Assembly (NCBI RefSeq): GCF_037975245.1
Contig: NC_092580.1
Location: 17,494,001-17,558,000 of the forward strand
DNA: 64,000 bases
Reading direction: 5' to 3'
DNA from: Apostichopus japonicus
Taxonomy: Eukaryota; Echinodermata; Holothuroidea; Aspidochirotida; Stichopodidae
Position 1 is the first letter of the stretch. Every line of letters starts with the position of its first letter. The notes under the pieces were generated by a model. It ran no database searches. It was not told the origin of the DNA and worked only from the letters and a program-made list of their open reading frames with translations. Of this stretch, positions 1 through 29,975 are shown one piece after another. The position numbers and the translations under genes were made by a program.

Positions 1-1789
1 CAAGCTGTATGTGTGTTCTCAGGGATCAATGGTGGTGTCTAACACTTCTGTTACACCTCATTCGAAACTAGGTCAGATTACCGGCATGAGACGTTTCTTT
101 GTGCGCGTGTCTTCAATTCCTTTAAGGATGATTGTCATGAAATATGTGCGTTTACAAGTCCCCTTCCTCTCCCCTCGTCATTTTCTTTCTCCCACGTCTT
201 CTTCCCTCCTTTCCTGCCACATTACGTCAGACCTTTTTTTCATTCTGTGTTGACATATTAGCCTTTCAATTCCCGTTTTTTGCCAGTTACACTACAGACT
301 GTATGTCGATTTCCTATGGTGAATCCAGCCTTGAATGAGTAAGTTTTGATGTATGCTACTTTCAATTCGATCAAATTTGGCCAGTACACACATGTCGTGT
401 AAGCTACGCGAAATAACTGTAAGCAGAAACATTTCGAGAGCAAGTTTAACTAACTTCGAGGGTAAGAAATCAATTCCTTGGTGTCTTTTCATGCAAAACG
501 TCATCATTAATCATATTTCACGACATTTTTATCACATATTGTGTATTTCCACATAAAATAGTAACTAATACGTCCACAAAGTATGCACCCTAACATGCAA
601 CCTAACAAGTAACGAACAGGGCCTCCAGTAAAGCCTAGCCTAAGCCAGAAGTGCGTTTGTGGTGGTGCAGGTTTTGGTCTACTGAAGAGGTTCACACAAC
701 CACGGACATCGCCAAAAAAAACTCACAAGTGGACAAATTGTATTGGAATATCTGTACGGTTCTGAGCATTTTATTAATTATGCCCCGACAAGCGAGTATT
801 GAATGAAACAACTCCATCTTGAAAGTTGAAGTTCATCAAATGTTCTCGTCGGTCAACCATTGGTGAATGAACAAAATCATACTGTTCAGCATTCATAGGG
901 ATATTCGTCTAGACTATGGCAATATCATTGACACATTTGCCACACACTACCCAGACTAGGTACAGTATCTCTTGTCTATTTAATTCAAATCCTAACCTTA
1001 TCCTATCATTCTGTTTTAGACTAAGGAGTAAGGGTTACAGAACAAAGCTTTACAATGCACCATGTGAAAAATATGTTTCTCTGTGTACTATTCTTCACTT
1101 CCATATGCCAGAAAATTGCATCTTAAAGTGTTTTATTTGAGCAATCCATGGAGAGGTACCCCAGAGCTTCTGCACTTGATAGTGCTTGTTCCTTTTTATC
1201 TTGTCATGGCTTTTTTATGTCATTTGTACCGAATGTGCTGTTTATAACCAAAAGATCGCACATGTTAACTAAATTTTTGTGGGAGCTTAGCACCCAATTA
1301 CCCTTGTGTTTATTCCTCCATGCATTATTATTTGCCGAATATGCCATAATTGGCACCTTTCACTCGGAATAATGTGTTCCTTTTCTTGCCATGATATGCC
1401 ACTTATGCCGAACATCTGACAATTAAAAACACTCTTAAAAAAAATTTGTTTGCTCTTCGCGCAAAATCATTGGGTTTTCAGTTAACTTATTTTTCACTGG
1501 TAAATACATGGGCTCTGATTTTTCCCGATCTTGGCCTTTTGACGGATACATGTTCAAAATAACTAGCAAGCCTATCCCGAAATTGCAAAGTGGTCACACT
1601 GCATTTTATGCACGATTCCATAAGCAAATAGGTATCTTTGAGTATTTATCTCTGTAAGGCTGAAATCGAGAAAAGGAACTTATAGTTAGCTAATTATAAG
1701 TTACAGATCTTGTCTCCTTCAAGTTTTAGGTTTAATTCAACATGTATCATCATTCTTTTCCTCTCTACAGAAGATTAGCAGAATTCAGA
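1..1789. other. Upstream intergenic / 5' region of TMA7
   Basis: No convincing coding exon, RNA gene or transposon end is seen here. All open frames are short and show no recognisable motif. The last bases before the TMA7 start hold a pyrimidine-rich stretch ending in CTCTCTACAG at 1761-1770. This could be the 3' splice site of a 5'-UTR intron, so a non-coding first exon may lie somewhere in this stretch, but I cannot place it. The same pyrimidine run could instead be a transcription start of the TOP/TCT type used by translation genes. Confidence 0.4.
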
Positions 1790-4327
1790 ATGTCAGGAAG
1801 ACAAGGTACAGTGAATCTTCGTGTCCATTTTTACTATGTGCAGGAATATTTTATCACAACCTACAGAAAAAGAGTGCTACACGTATGGTTTAGTTCCCTT
1901 ACAGGTTTAAAGCCTTAAAAGTATGGCTGCTTTAATGGTTGTATATCTTAATGGTTTTGAACTTTTGATGTACAGTATCTTACTGACATACACACTTGTA
2001 TACTCTTTTCAGGGGGTCTACCTAAGTGAATACCTGTAAACAGATAAGTAAAGAATTGGTATCAACTACAATCTACATCAAACCTACACACCTCTCCAAC
2101 CATCTACAGCACATTTCGGACTCAAGTGATCATTTTGCTACATTTTTTAATTGAAGCGGGTTGTCACCCGGCTTCAATTAATAAAACTAATGATTGTTTC
2201 AGTAATCAAATCATTTTCTTACTAGGTGGAAAGAAGAAGCCTTTAAAGCAAGCAAAGAAAGCTAGCAAAGACTTGGATGAGGTAAGTTGCTTTCAATTTT
2301 CTAAGATTATATCTGACATCAGCAAAGATTGAAGAACATACAGTGTGTGTTTTATAGTGTGGGCCATGTTAAGTTATGTGAACAAATTGCTACATATTCT
2401 TCTACACCATGTAACAAACATGTTTATGGTATTGCACTCACTGAAGAGAATAAACTGTACTGTAGTAAAGTAAAAACTGCATTATCTTTCAAACAACTTT
2501 TTCATTCACGGGAAAGAATATATTTAAAGAATCTATTCCAAAAATGGGCTGTTTCAGTCTCTTATTTAGAACATGCCTTGAATTTCACAAGTTTAGTCTA
2601 CTGGCTACTGATGTTTTCCAGAATTACAAAATACATCAGTTTATTATACAAGCTTTTCAGAGCAGCCCAATAATATTCGCTGGTAGTAAGCAGTGATACA
2701 GGGCTTATGTTAGGTATGGAAGGAATGCTGATTCTTTGAGGCCTAACGATGTTGCCTTGTTACATGTTCTCCATGAGTTCTCCATGACTTGATATTGGCA
2801 GAAAATTGCCTTTTCTTTTCTACTGGCAAATGACAAAGTCCACTGGCATCCAGCCTTTAAACAGCCCAATTTTCAAGGCCTGTTAGTATCCAAAATTGTT
2901 GAAAATATCGTGAAATAACATATATATTTGTTCAGCCGAGGCTTGTGATCAGTTTGTCAGTATCACACCCTAGGACACCTTAACAAGTTAGCAGCATTAT
3001 TTGCTCCAAGTCTCTTTGGTGACCAATAGTTGTAGTTTTCAACAATAAAATCCAAAGCATTGCAATGTTTGCATACGTTACGTGTCATATTTTACATCTA
3101 TCTGGGGTTTTTTTTTCCCCTTCTCCTTTCAGGATGAGTTAGCATTTAAACAGAAACAGAAAGAAGATCAAAAGAAATTACAGGAATTGAAATCTAAGGC
3201 CTCACAGAAGGGCCCTTTGTGTAAGTCTATATAGGGCAATACAGTATGTATTAAAACAAAAGATTAAAAGGACATCAAATAACTTTATGAAGTTGTTGTA
3301 AATTATGCTTTATTGTTCTATTTTATACCTTCTTTCATTACTTTATGCAGTGTGTGTGTGTGCTTAAGACTATGACTGATACAGTAGTTGTGCAGTACGT
3401 GTGTGTGCTGAAGACTATGACTGATCGTCATGCATTTTGTGTGTGTGCTTAAGACTTAGACTGATCGTCGTGCAATGTGTGTGCTTAAGACTAGGACTGG
3501 TAGTTGTGCAGTGCGTGTGATAAAGACTACGACTGATCGTCATGCACTGTGTGTGTTTGTGTTCTTAAGACTATGACTGAACATCGTGCAATGTGTGTGT
3601 GCTGAAGACTCTGACTGATCGTTGTGCAGTGTGTGTGTGCTGAAGACTGACTGCTCAGTTTATGTGTGTTTGCTTAAGACTAAGTCTGATAGTTGTGCAG
3701 TGTGTGAGTGTGCTTAAGACTATGACTGAACATCGTGCAGAGTGTGTGTGTTCTTAAGACTATGACTGATAGCAGTGCAATGTGTGTGTTTGTGCTGAAG
3801 ACTCCGACTGATCAAGATATCACCAGTTTTAAGTTTTGTTGGCTTATGTCCGACTAGCAGTCGGCAGTGTGCGTTGGTTCAAGACAAAAACTGCACAGTT
3901 TTAACAAATGTAACCAATCACATATTACTATAGCTGCATGAGACCTCATCAAGCTCTGGTCGTTAACAGGAATCAGTCAGTTTGTGCGCTGATCAGTCGG
4001 TCATTGTACGGGAAGTAACAATAATAGAAAACTCGGTTCGGGTGCAACAGGGCATTGTGGGACGGTGTTTAGTTAATATCTTACATTCAATGTGTGTGAA
4101 CGATTGGATGCAAGCAACTGAAACATCGATTGGAATTGTGTCTACAACCTTAAGGATTCAAATATCTTGTGAAAGGTTAATTCAAAACAGTGTTTGCATA
4201 CTCCATTTCAATTTATCAGTTGTATCAAGTCAGTATCCCATTTTAGATGGCACTGTATCAAGTCAATATCCCATACGTTTTATTCTTTTCAGCCGGAGGA
4301 GGGATTAAGAAATCAGGAAAGAAATAA
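1790..4327 (+). CDS. TMA7: TMA7, translation machinery-associated protein 7 (4 coding exons)
   Basis: Four exons join in frame: 1790-1805, 2226-2281, 3133-3220 and 4293-4327. Each is bounded by GT...AG, with good donors (GTAAGT after exons 2 and 3) and pyrimidine-rich acceptors. The product is 64 aa, the same length as human TMA7. It starts MSGRQGGKKKPLKQ, has a central charged helix with FKQKQKEDQKKLQELK, and ends GGGIKKSGKK, all family hallmarks. TMA7 (formerly CCDC72) is a small, very basic, conserved cytoplasmic protein that co-purifies with ribosomes; its exact role in translation is not settled. The exons were too short to appear as open frames and were found by family similarity. The ATG at 1790 is chosen because MSGR is the invariant N-terminus. 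No canonical AATAAA follows within about 200 nt; variants such as TATAAA and GATAAA occur around 4455-4490. No truncation or frameshift is seen. Confidence 0.96.
3350..3812. repeat. Minisatellite in TMA7 intron 3
   Basis: About a dozen imperfect copies of a roughly 35-45 bp unit run through the last TMA7 intron. Each has a GTGTGTGTGCTTAAGACTA-like stretch, then GACTGATCGTCGTGCA-like sequence. Copies differ by point changes (CTTAAG or CTGAAG) and in the length of the TG run. It lies wholly inside the intron and ends about 480 bp before the exon 4 acceptor. Confidence 0.9.
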
Positions 4328-7300
4328 TCAAAATCAAACCTAGTAAGAAGTCATCAAACCCATCTGACAGGCTGCCAGGAAGACCATAAAGGACTGTTTG
4401 ATTGTGAGCAGGGCCGTAACAAGATGGATACTCATTACAGAAGGCAAAGTGTCCTATAAATGAAACGTTAAAAATTGTTTGCATAGATAAATGAAGTCAT
4501 TCAACACTTGTAAGATCGGTTCCTCTCATCTCGTGTGGAAGCTCTCTGCTCGGCGCGATCTCCTTCAAACACGGTGTCTTGTACATACAGCAGAACTTGT
4601 AAAAGGAGAGTCGTTGCCTCTGAAGCTATTCATTCGAGTGGAATCATTTCAATTGTAGTGCACCAGGCTTTTGTTTTTGAGTTGAAGGGCTGGAAAGTGC
4701 AAAACATTAGAATGACAGTCTGGAGCCACTTTGACTTCCCAATGAACCATACGATTAATATGGTTGTAATATTTTCTTTTTCTTTTACTTTTACTTAAAT
4801 TGTAGTTTAAAATTAGTTGAGGCAGAAATTGTGGTTTTGAAACATCTGGCCTGCCTCTCTCTCTTAATTTAATGATAAAGTCGCTTAAGCCTTGCGTGAT
4901 CATAAGACCGACCATTGAGATCTCTTGAAGAATTGTTGCCTATTTAAGTTCAAAGAGCTAATAGATCAGTACAAGTTGAACCTGCCATGTGGGTTGTCTT
5001 TTAGCATGCTGACTAAATCATTCCTATCTTTCTACCTTGGAAACTTTGTGTAGGAGTAATCTGATTATTGTTCCTATTCTTGATCTGCCTCACAATCTTA
5101 ATTCAGGACACTCATAATCAGTAGTGCTATGTGACGAAGTGTTGTACTCAATGTCCAAAGATGTGGATTGGAAGTTAAGAATCTACATGGGGTCTAATTT
5201 AACAGAACAATTTGTTATAACTGTAACTAAGAGCAGATTTAATTTCCAATTTTGAATGATATGAAGCATTCGTCCATACTGTATTTCATATGATCTGATT
5301 AAAACAAACAACATTGACATTTTTTTTGTATTTCATTTTTTGTTGCTCAATTAGTATAAACCTTTAAATAATCTACTACGATGTCTCTAATTTGTCTCTA
5401 AATTTAAGAATAAGTTACAGTAGTTTGTCAAATATTGATAATTGAGATACTAATCTGTGCTGTTGTTTGATACTGTCATGGTATGATATGATCATGGAAC
5501 CTTCATTTCTGTGGAACCTATATGTGCACCCATGTCAATAACATTCTTGAATGTAGCACAGTTTTTTCTCATTTGTGATTGTGCTTGATTGCTGTGTAGT
5601 CATTTAATCCTTGCTATTTATATATTGTGATGCGTAGAAGTTGGCTTACATTGTAATGTAAGTCATACGTAAGGTGACCAGACATCCACGATTTCTGGGG
5701 ACAGTCCCCGGATCTTATGGCTTGTCCCTGGGATAAGTGTCCCCGGAATTGTAAAATGGCACAATAATGTAACTTTGATGGAAAAACCATGTCTGTTTCT
5801 AGAGAATGTATTACAGAAACGTGGAGAATTGACGATCATGCTTAAAAGATAGCACCACATTACATTGTCAAATTGAGCACACAAAACCCCACTCATCCGT
5901 TAAAGTGTCATGTGTGGATACTACCCCCTGATGTCAACATGGAGGTCAATTTCATGTCCCCAGAATTTCTGAAAGGAGAGTAAGTTGCTTTTATCATATG
6001 TGATATGTCGTTGACAAATTTGAACACACTACTACAGTGTTGTGTGGCCAAAATGCTGAAAGAAACATTTGATGATAATGAAGGAAGGTAGTTGAGGGAA
6101 TAAAAATTGTCCTTTTCTAAATTTTGGAAGCCATTGTTGCAGTACTTGCCGTTCATTGTACAACACAGTCTATGCACTGATCTTTTCAGAGCACTGTGAA
6201 ACTATTGACCCTCTGGTAATGTGACTATGGTGGACGGGTGTCCGGCATTAGGTCGGATAGTCCCACAATTCTGTGCACTGACCTCCCTCTGGCTTGACCT
6301 CTCACCTGATGTACATATCTTTATAGGCATATTCAGTTCCCATTGTGCAGACAGGTACAATATCTTTGCCGTTGTCATATTAACTGCATCCAAGTTGTTC
6401 TTATTTATTCTGTCTTTATGTAGCCCAAGTAAGAACAACATGAATAATGTAACCTGCAGAATTTCTCACAAGTTTTGTGTCCAGGCTTGACAAGAGGAAG
6501 GGGAGATGGGATGGAGGGAACAGGGGCTACAGCCCGAGGCCTGGCATCAATTAGGGGGCCCAGGGATTAACCTGCTTACTCCATCGTGATGTCATCGGCC
6601 ACCCTAAATGTGACATACAGGATCACTCAACTGCTAAATGAAAATGCCTGTTAGACCTTTCATAGTAGTTGTGAAACCAAATAATGGTTCACACATATCC
6701 CACCAGTATTTGAGTTTCAGATGTTGTTTGTATGTGTTTCATCTGTACATCTTCACTGGTAGAGACATTCAATCTGTACTTGTGAAGCGGACTCACTAAG
6801 TTTTGTAATATGTTGTACTATAACATTTCTGTAATGATTTATTTCTATGATGTGTATTTCTTCTGATAATCTTGAGTCGGCCTTCCCTAAGGTACAATTG
6901 CTGACAATTTAGAGAATCTCACACTAATTAATGCATAATCCGTGCCTGCTTCAATACCTTTGCAGATCATGCAGTAAACACAATATATATGGTAAAACCT
7001 AAATAACTAAGAATTTGGTGAGAAAAGATTGGGGTCTTCCAGCTGAAACTTGCATGCTCCATTGTTAGTGTTTAACCCACTCGCAGTAGTGTACAGTATC
7101 TCATCAAGCCTTCAAAGTAACATTGAATAACACACTAATCCATCTAGCACCCTCCGTTTAGTATTAAGTTAAGTACAATCAAGTTGTTTTAAGCACCATA
7201 TACCAACTGTTGAAATACAGCTGATAAGACATGATCAGAATTGCCTTTCTGGTCCACACTGTTAAAGGTCATCAGTTTTGCCCCCCCCCCCCACCCCCTT

Positions 7301-10300
7301 CAAATTTGTTTTATTAGCCGGCTAAAGATGTTGCGAAGGTGACAGTAGAATTCTTGTTAAAGTTGGTGTATGAGTAACCATGACTATTTCACTTTATGAC
7401 ATTTATCAGTAAAATATATGTAAAAGGAAGCTAGTTGTCTTTGTCAAGCAGATTTTTTGTAAGCTTTTGACGTCTTTTAAATTTTGGCATGTTGGGCTGG
7501 GGCAAAATGAACATTAGTTGATAAGAATCCCTCGTACTGTTGCTTCTAAACATCAGGAGACTCAGTACAGTCACCCAATCTCTTATGTATTCAACCCCCT
7601 CCGACCCCCCACCCCCACACCTCATTCACTACAGCATGTGAGCAACAGAATTCGTTGATGACTAATGCCTGGTAATGACTATGAAACTAAACAAAAAAAC
7701 ATTTAAGCAAATTTGGTAAGCTTGAAACTTTCTCCTTTTTTTTTCCTTGTTTCACTGTATCCACCAAAATATAAATGCATAGCTAAATTTGTACATCTTA
7801 GAAGTTCTATTACAAATATATATTAACTACCTTGGAAAAGAGGAACAGTAAGTAAATCATGTGATAAAAACCATGCCAAGTATTGGTCCCAAGGCGTACA
7901 TGGTTTTAATACTCTCTTTACAAACTGTAGGTATGATAAGCAGGTGATTTCGGATTCAAACAATGTTGAGGGTTTACATTATTGTTATCCTAGCTGACTG
8001 TCATGCAAGTATCATTTCCATAAAATCTGGTCACCATGGTAGATGCCTTTCTTGGCAAAAGAAATTTAAAAAAAAAACTTGTACCAAAAAACATTAACAC
8101 AATTTCTACATAGTTTTAACAACATATTAAAGTTTGCAATTTGTGACCGTTTCCTGAGGCTGATGACAAAAATTGTTTTCTCTTACCAAAAGGGAAAAGA
8201 ATATAAATAACTACTAATTCAAATGGGTAACATATTGCTCATAGACGGTACCCTTGTTAGAAATTGTTTAGTTGCATTTCAGTACACAGGAAGTCTTGGT
8301 TTATGCTACCAATTCTGAATAGGACTTCTTACCAAAAGTATTACTTGATGTAAGGTAAAAAAAAGAGATTTTGCTCTTTAACTGGCTTTTAGTAATACCC
8401 TGTAACTACACCATTCATGTCACTCCTTCCCCCCCCCCAACCCCTCCTTCAATCCCAGCTGTTACTCGTTACTAATGTTTGGCTATTATGCCTAGTAGCA
8501 ACAGTTATCTCTAGAAAGTCTTGAATATTCGTTAAATTCTACTACAAACAAACATTTTGTAAAATTACTGTATATATTCTTTCATGCTTACTTAAATACG
8601 TCATATTGCTACTTTAAAATTCTCCACAATCAAATTTAATACTTGTTTTCTGGCAGTTTAATGTACTATGAAAACAATCTCGATATGCATATACAATATT
8701 CTAGCATCTTCTCTGCATAGCTTAATGTCCACATCATTTGTCACATTAAACTGATACCCGGGACTATTGGCCTGGAATTTTGGAAGCCCTATGTCACATT
8801 ACAAATTGATGGCCTTGAGTTTAGTCTGCCAACTTTCAGATTTTCACTCATCTTGTGGAAAAAAACTTTGCAGATGGATTCTTGAACAATATACACTACA
8901 TTATTCCAATCATATATGTAATGATTACATTAATTGCAGAAATTGTCCGTTAACAAGAAGCAATCTCTTAGAAACTGGTACAAAAAATACTGGTTTGATA
9001 ATATGTATAGTTTCCAAGAACATGGATTTGGAATAGAAAACTCTATGAAAAACTATCTAACACTTGCAATAATGCCATCTGTACTACTTTAATGATTAAA
9101 TCATCTCCTCTGCTGTATAGATTTTACACAACTCTGAAACCTGAGCTAAAACCAGCACACTCGTCCGGCTCGGCTTTATAGCTGTGCTATTTAGCACACT
9201 TTGAACCCTCACCTGAAAGCCATGTATAAAAAACAATACTGTGTGGCCAGTTTGATAAAACCGATGACAAATGTGCATGAAAATAATTTTAACACTTTGA
9301 TAGCAATAAAACGTGATAGATGATATGAAAATCATTATTCACTTACATAAGCTATGCCCAAGATGGTCTTACTTTCACATCTGTTCCCATTGATGACTCA
9401 GTTAATAGCTGAAGTTTCAACCAAAAACCAACTCGTTTCAACCAAATAATACAAGAGAGCAAAAAGAAAAGTGGAATACCTTAACTTAATAATACAAATT
9501 AATATCCACAAAATATTTCTACAACTGCAGAAATGCTATAGAATTAATTGCCCTATATCACTACCCGGTGAAGATGTGCAATTAGGCAGGTAGGGCAAGT
9601 GCCAAGGATCCCCCCCCCCCCAGGGCTAGATCACTCCCCTTCCAGGCAAGACGTACCACTCTCGTTTGTATTTATGAGTTATGGGTGCAAACCTTGACAA
9701 GATACCCTTAGGGTTCCCAGAGGGTATAAATCTGGCAGTAGCCTCTAGCAAATCTCTGAGCCAACTTATTACAAACAGCTCTGGCATTATTGACTATAAG
9801 CGTGAGTTTCATTTGGATAGAGAAGGAATGAAGAATTGCTGACTAGTTCTCCTTCAGTATCAGGGATTCTCAATTGTCTTCTCTGTGCTGAACTTTCTGT
9901 GTGCGTGTGTGTGTGTGTGTGTAATCATTGTAGTTATATCCAAATGACTGACTAAACAGCAGCAATCACCTGATACTATTCTGTCTGATTTTATACTGTT
10001 GCATCATCAATAGCCCTTTTAAGCAGTATTTTAACACCTTTAAGCATATCTATATCTTTGCCCTTCACCCCCCTAACCCCCCCCCCAAAAATATAAAAAA
10101 TTAAACCATGCCACATTAAAGCCTGGTGGTAATTACCCATGTTGCTTAATTTCTGTGAAATTATTTTTAATTATAAGCTCTACTCCGTCCCACATTACCA
10201 GTAGTAATATTAGCTATTACACTTCACAGTTGTGATATGGTGTTCTTGGGATGTCCTGCAACTCTATCTCGTGGAGAAATAAGATATTAAAAAAACTGCC

Positions 10301-12184
10301 AAATATAATTAGCTATTAAAGAGAAATACATTATGCCTGTGGTAGGAATGCACAAGTCTTGTTTTTTTTTTATTCTAAAGACCCTGAAAATTTTACCACA
10401 AAATTTGAAGACAAAGCAGCTGTGAATTGATGTAAAATGTTGGCTTATAATGCAAACCCAATATAAAATGTGGGTCAACCTTGCCAAGAACAGACAAACC
10501 CGATAGTAACTGGGCAACTAGTTTATGTAATATCAGTGAAAAACACCATCACAGCAATTACAATTAATGATGAAGGGGGTCGTCAGTATTTAGATATTCT
10601 ACTGTAATAACTACTCAATATATAGGGAATACAAAACTACTAATTTGCCAAAATCTGGAGGGCAATATGGCTGACTATCAAAGCAGATGACTGCATTTCA
10701 TGACCGACAATATGCAAAGTAGCTGGCATGCTATTACTTTCTACAGTACAGTGACAAATTAGAGGTGCTGTTTGTTCTGAGCATTAGCCAACTTCTGACT
10801 AGCGTAAGAAGGCATTTCTCTCTGTTAGGACATTAACGCAGTAAAGACGGTTGGACGCGGAATAATTTATCCAGTATCGAATCGCAAAATGCAATGAAAA
10901 ATTGGGCAAACTGCTATACGAGTGCAGAGTAATATAAGCAATGTTTGTAAACAGGAACAATCATATTTTATAGGAGAAAAAGTTCAGTTAGTCCCTGTTG
11001 GAGCTCAAGAATAATAAAGGCCTTAGGTATAAGTATATTTACTATTATAATGCAACCACCTTCAGTAAATAAACATAACAATTGTCTTCAAAACTGTAAC
11101 CATCTACACTATTCCAGTCACCTCCATTCACAACTCACCTTACACCTCTCACACCTTTACATTTCCATTTGTTTTGGTGATAAAAAATAAGAATGATATA
11201 TCCAGCATGGAAAAATATTGAATTTAAAAAAAAAATGTATGCTCGTTGAATGTTCACACCATTCCCTACCGATTCCCTCCATATCACAATTATGGCTTTT
11301 GGTAAACAAATGCACACAATTCGGGCACAATGGGCAGGGTGGGGGATGAGGCAAAGCAATTCAGTAATTTCTAATGCTCTGATAAATGCCAAAATCAATT
11401 AAACTGATATGGAAATATAAATAATAAGTCTAAATGTCTAAGGCTCTGCTACTGTACAGAAGACTGCCCTTAAAGGTAAAATTGAAACATCTTCATAAGA
11501 CTTACAACTACTAGAATATATAAGAGAAAAAAAAAAAACCACATGGTTATTTCTGTATCAATAAATTACAGCGTGGAATTGTCCGTTTAAATATAAGCTA
11601 AGGAAAATATAATGCAGCAGTAATCAGAAGTAAATGCCACCCTCCAAAACATGTTTGCTATGACCAAGACAGACAACAGGAATATGTACAGAAAAGATGG
11701 CAGTACAAAAGCTGCCTGTACAAAAATATAACTGTATAATTGTACATATCCATGAGAGGAAAAGACAAATGGAAAAAAAAAAAAAAAACCTATATTAACC
11801 CATTTTGTAATCGTAGTGAAAAGGGTAATAATCATTTTGAAAATAACAAAAATCTTTTTGGATATGCATTGTTTGTAGTCAAACTATGCCACAATTGAAT
11901 TGCAAATTTTTTTTCCCCTTCAAGTTTCTCACTATCTGACAAGTTTCAGTGACTGACTGATCATCAGGGTGATACTCCCCCTGACGCCCCCAACCCCCCC
12001 CCCCCCCCGCATCAGAATATGTCTGCCTTAAAAATTATCAAACAATTATTAATCTTCTGGGTTTCTTTTTTGTCCCCTTCAAAAATGTGATTTGCATCTT
12101 ATAAACGTTTGCACTTGCTGATTGGACATAGCAAATACCTCAAACATATATTACTTTTGGCAGTCACGGTTCTTTACCTTACCC
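4328..12184. other. Intergenic region between TMA7 and APPL
   Basis: No exon with recognisable homology is found on either strand. The sequence is AT-rich with short C- or G-runs (around 7279, 8430, 9610, 10080, 11995), a short TG run near 9903-9922 and a two-fold repeat of a TATCAAGTCA-type unit just before TMA7 exon 4. It should contain the 3' UTRs of both convergent genes, TMA7 (plus) and APPL (minus). A stretch at about 5672-5770 has self-complementary GGGGACAGTCCCCGG and looks like a dispersed repeat, but I could not define its ends. Confidence 0.5.
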
Positions 12185-27817
<15,633 letters not shown>

Positions 27818-29975
27818 CATAAATAGTAAAAGAAAAACTGTTCTTCTACAGAAAACGAGAGACCATTTTGTTCTACAATGAGATACAATATTAGATCTAC
27901 AATTTAGTCACATTACTAAACCACTCTACAACACGATTAAATTTCCGGATGTCGTCTGATTAGCCCTGACATGTCAATTAGATGTCCGATCGCACCGTCT
28001 ACTAGAAGACGTACCAACAAGTGCTTACACACACATGTAGGCCTACACCTAAATATTTATACGTATACTATGGTGTCTAGATATGTTACTGTGTAAGTTC
28101 AACGGCCAAGCCCTCTCCACCGGTTGTGTTCCGTATTTACAAACTTTATTACTGTTTACATGTGACGTAATAGCTTAGTGAGACCCTTTTCTAAGGTGAG
28201 CCCATGATGACAGAATGAGTCCCTGGTCTATTTCATAGCATCAGTGCCAATTCGGAATCAGCAATAATAGCTGTGAGGATGAGGTGGGGAAGGGGGATTG
28301 ATGGTACATTGAACGATGTGAAAGGAACCTGACTTGAGAGCCTGACGTTTAGATTCTACCTAATCATCACACTACTTCGGAATTACCTGAGGTCGCACAA
28401 TTAACCAGACTCAGCTAGTGTACAATTTGATCTCGAGGGGAGCCTGAAGACGTATTTGGCGTCTCTCTCCCTCATTCAGGGCTAATTAATAGATAGTTGT
28501 TAAATATTCAACACGAGGCACACATGTGTGCTTCGGAATTTACCTACATTGTCAGTTGGTTTTTAATCAACTTCAGATTGTGATGCCTATATTGTTACAG
28601 TTTCAACGAGGAATTCTTCATTCCAAAGGGGTTATTGTGAATGTGTAACATCGAATTTATGTCAAAACTATAGCCAGCCACGAGAAGAGCGGTGGAATAC
28701 TTTCGGAGTAAGTTGCATATTTGACTATAAATTAAAAAATAAGGTAGCAAAAATGGTCACATATCTGCTTTTGGGCCTAAAAATATATCCCATATTATCC
28801 AGAAATGTTTTTGCCATGAGATCAGAGCCGGATGGCTGTCGAGTAAAGTCTACACGGACTTGTTAGAACTGTTCTCACCGTAATGGTTGTCGGAAACGTC
28901 ATCTTTCATCGGCTATAGCTGGGCAACGATCCATAAAGGCCGTGACGGTGAGTGCATGATTCACGATCTTCCGATCAATATCGGGAGGGGTGGTGGGAGG
29001 GGGGGGGGATAGACAATGTTATACATATCGACATTATCAAATATTCCTTTTATACGAACTATAGTCGGGACCGGCACTGAAAGTGTTCAAACTGTGCGTT
29101 TTAGTCTGATTGCTTTTGCGTTTTACGTTTTCTGAAGTTCCGAGACACATACTCGACTACAGCGTTCTGCTGATCGTGTCTTTAAAGAACAAATATATTT
29201 TTGTGTATGCTTATCTCGTCTACTTTTCTTTCTTAACGTTTCATGTCGACTGTCGTTTCACTGTCTCGAAAAAATTTTTTTTTATTTTAATATTTGGGCG
29301 TTATGTGTCAATAAATTCAACTCAAAATTTTAATGTTTTATGATATGAATTTTATCTTTTCTCTCGAAATTTGAGGTTTCATTAAGAACAAAACTTACAA
29401 CACTCTCATTGCGACATTTTGGCGTTTTAGCTAAACCTTTCACCAGTTTATAACGAGCTTTTGGCGTTTGATCTCGATGTGGTTTTATGTCGTTTTACGT
29501 CAGTTTATGTCTAAATATCGTTTTATGTCGAAATTCGGGCTTTTATGTCAAAACTAACTGTGATCTTTTATCTATAAGTTTCGGCGTATGTCTTGACATT
29601 TTCGCATTTTGTCTCATCGATATTGTGTCTCGAAATTGCCTCGCTATATTGACGTTTCACCAAAACATTTCAAAACTTTTATTTCAGTTTTAAATAAGTT
29701 TTTGTTTATAAATTTGGACATATAATCTCGAGATAATTTCGAGATAAAAATTGAAATCTCGACCGATTATGAGAGTGAAAATGGATCTCTTAATTGGTCA
29801 ATAGTGCAGTGTCAGCATCCATGTCTTACGATCTAGGAGTGTTTGTATTTGGGAAACTATACTCATCATTTAAGAAGTGCGCCATTACTAACTATCGCGT
29901 GGCGCTCCAAGAAAATTTTCGAAGATTATGGTCGCATGTTGCCGTAAGACGAATGAGCGCTATGCACTTTTAAGT
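27818..29975. other. Region upstream of APPL
   Basis: This should contain the APPL promoter and 5' UTR (transcribed leftward), but I recognise no TATA box or defined first non-coding exon. From about 29110 to 29760 there is an odd AT-rich stretch with repeated TTTTATGTCG / TTTTACGTCA words (five within 29478-29550), followed by TCTCGAGATAATTTCGAGAT near 29726, reminiscent of the 57-kb fold-back element. No gene is supported. Confidence 0.4.

Noticed and set aside
2329-2673. 114-codon plus frame inside TMA7 intron 2
   Set aside because: Intronic, no family resemblance, and the TMA7 exons on either side join correctly without it.
3350-3812. Regularly repeated units as a CRISPR array
   Set aside because: Units are imperfect, contiguous and without unique spacers, in a eukaryotic intron; it is a minisatellite.
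5672-5770. GGGGACAGTCCCCGG self-complementary stretch as a transposon end
   Set aside because: No partner end or flanking duplication was found; left as a possible dispersed repeat.
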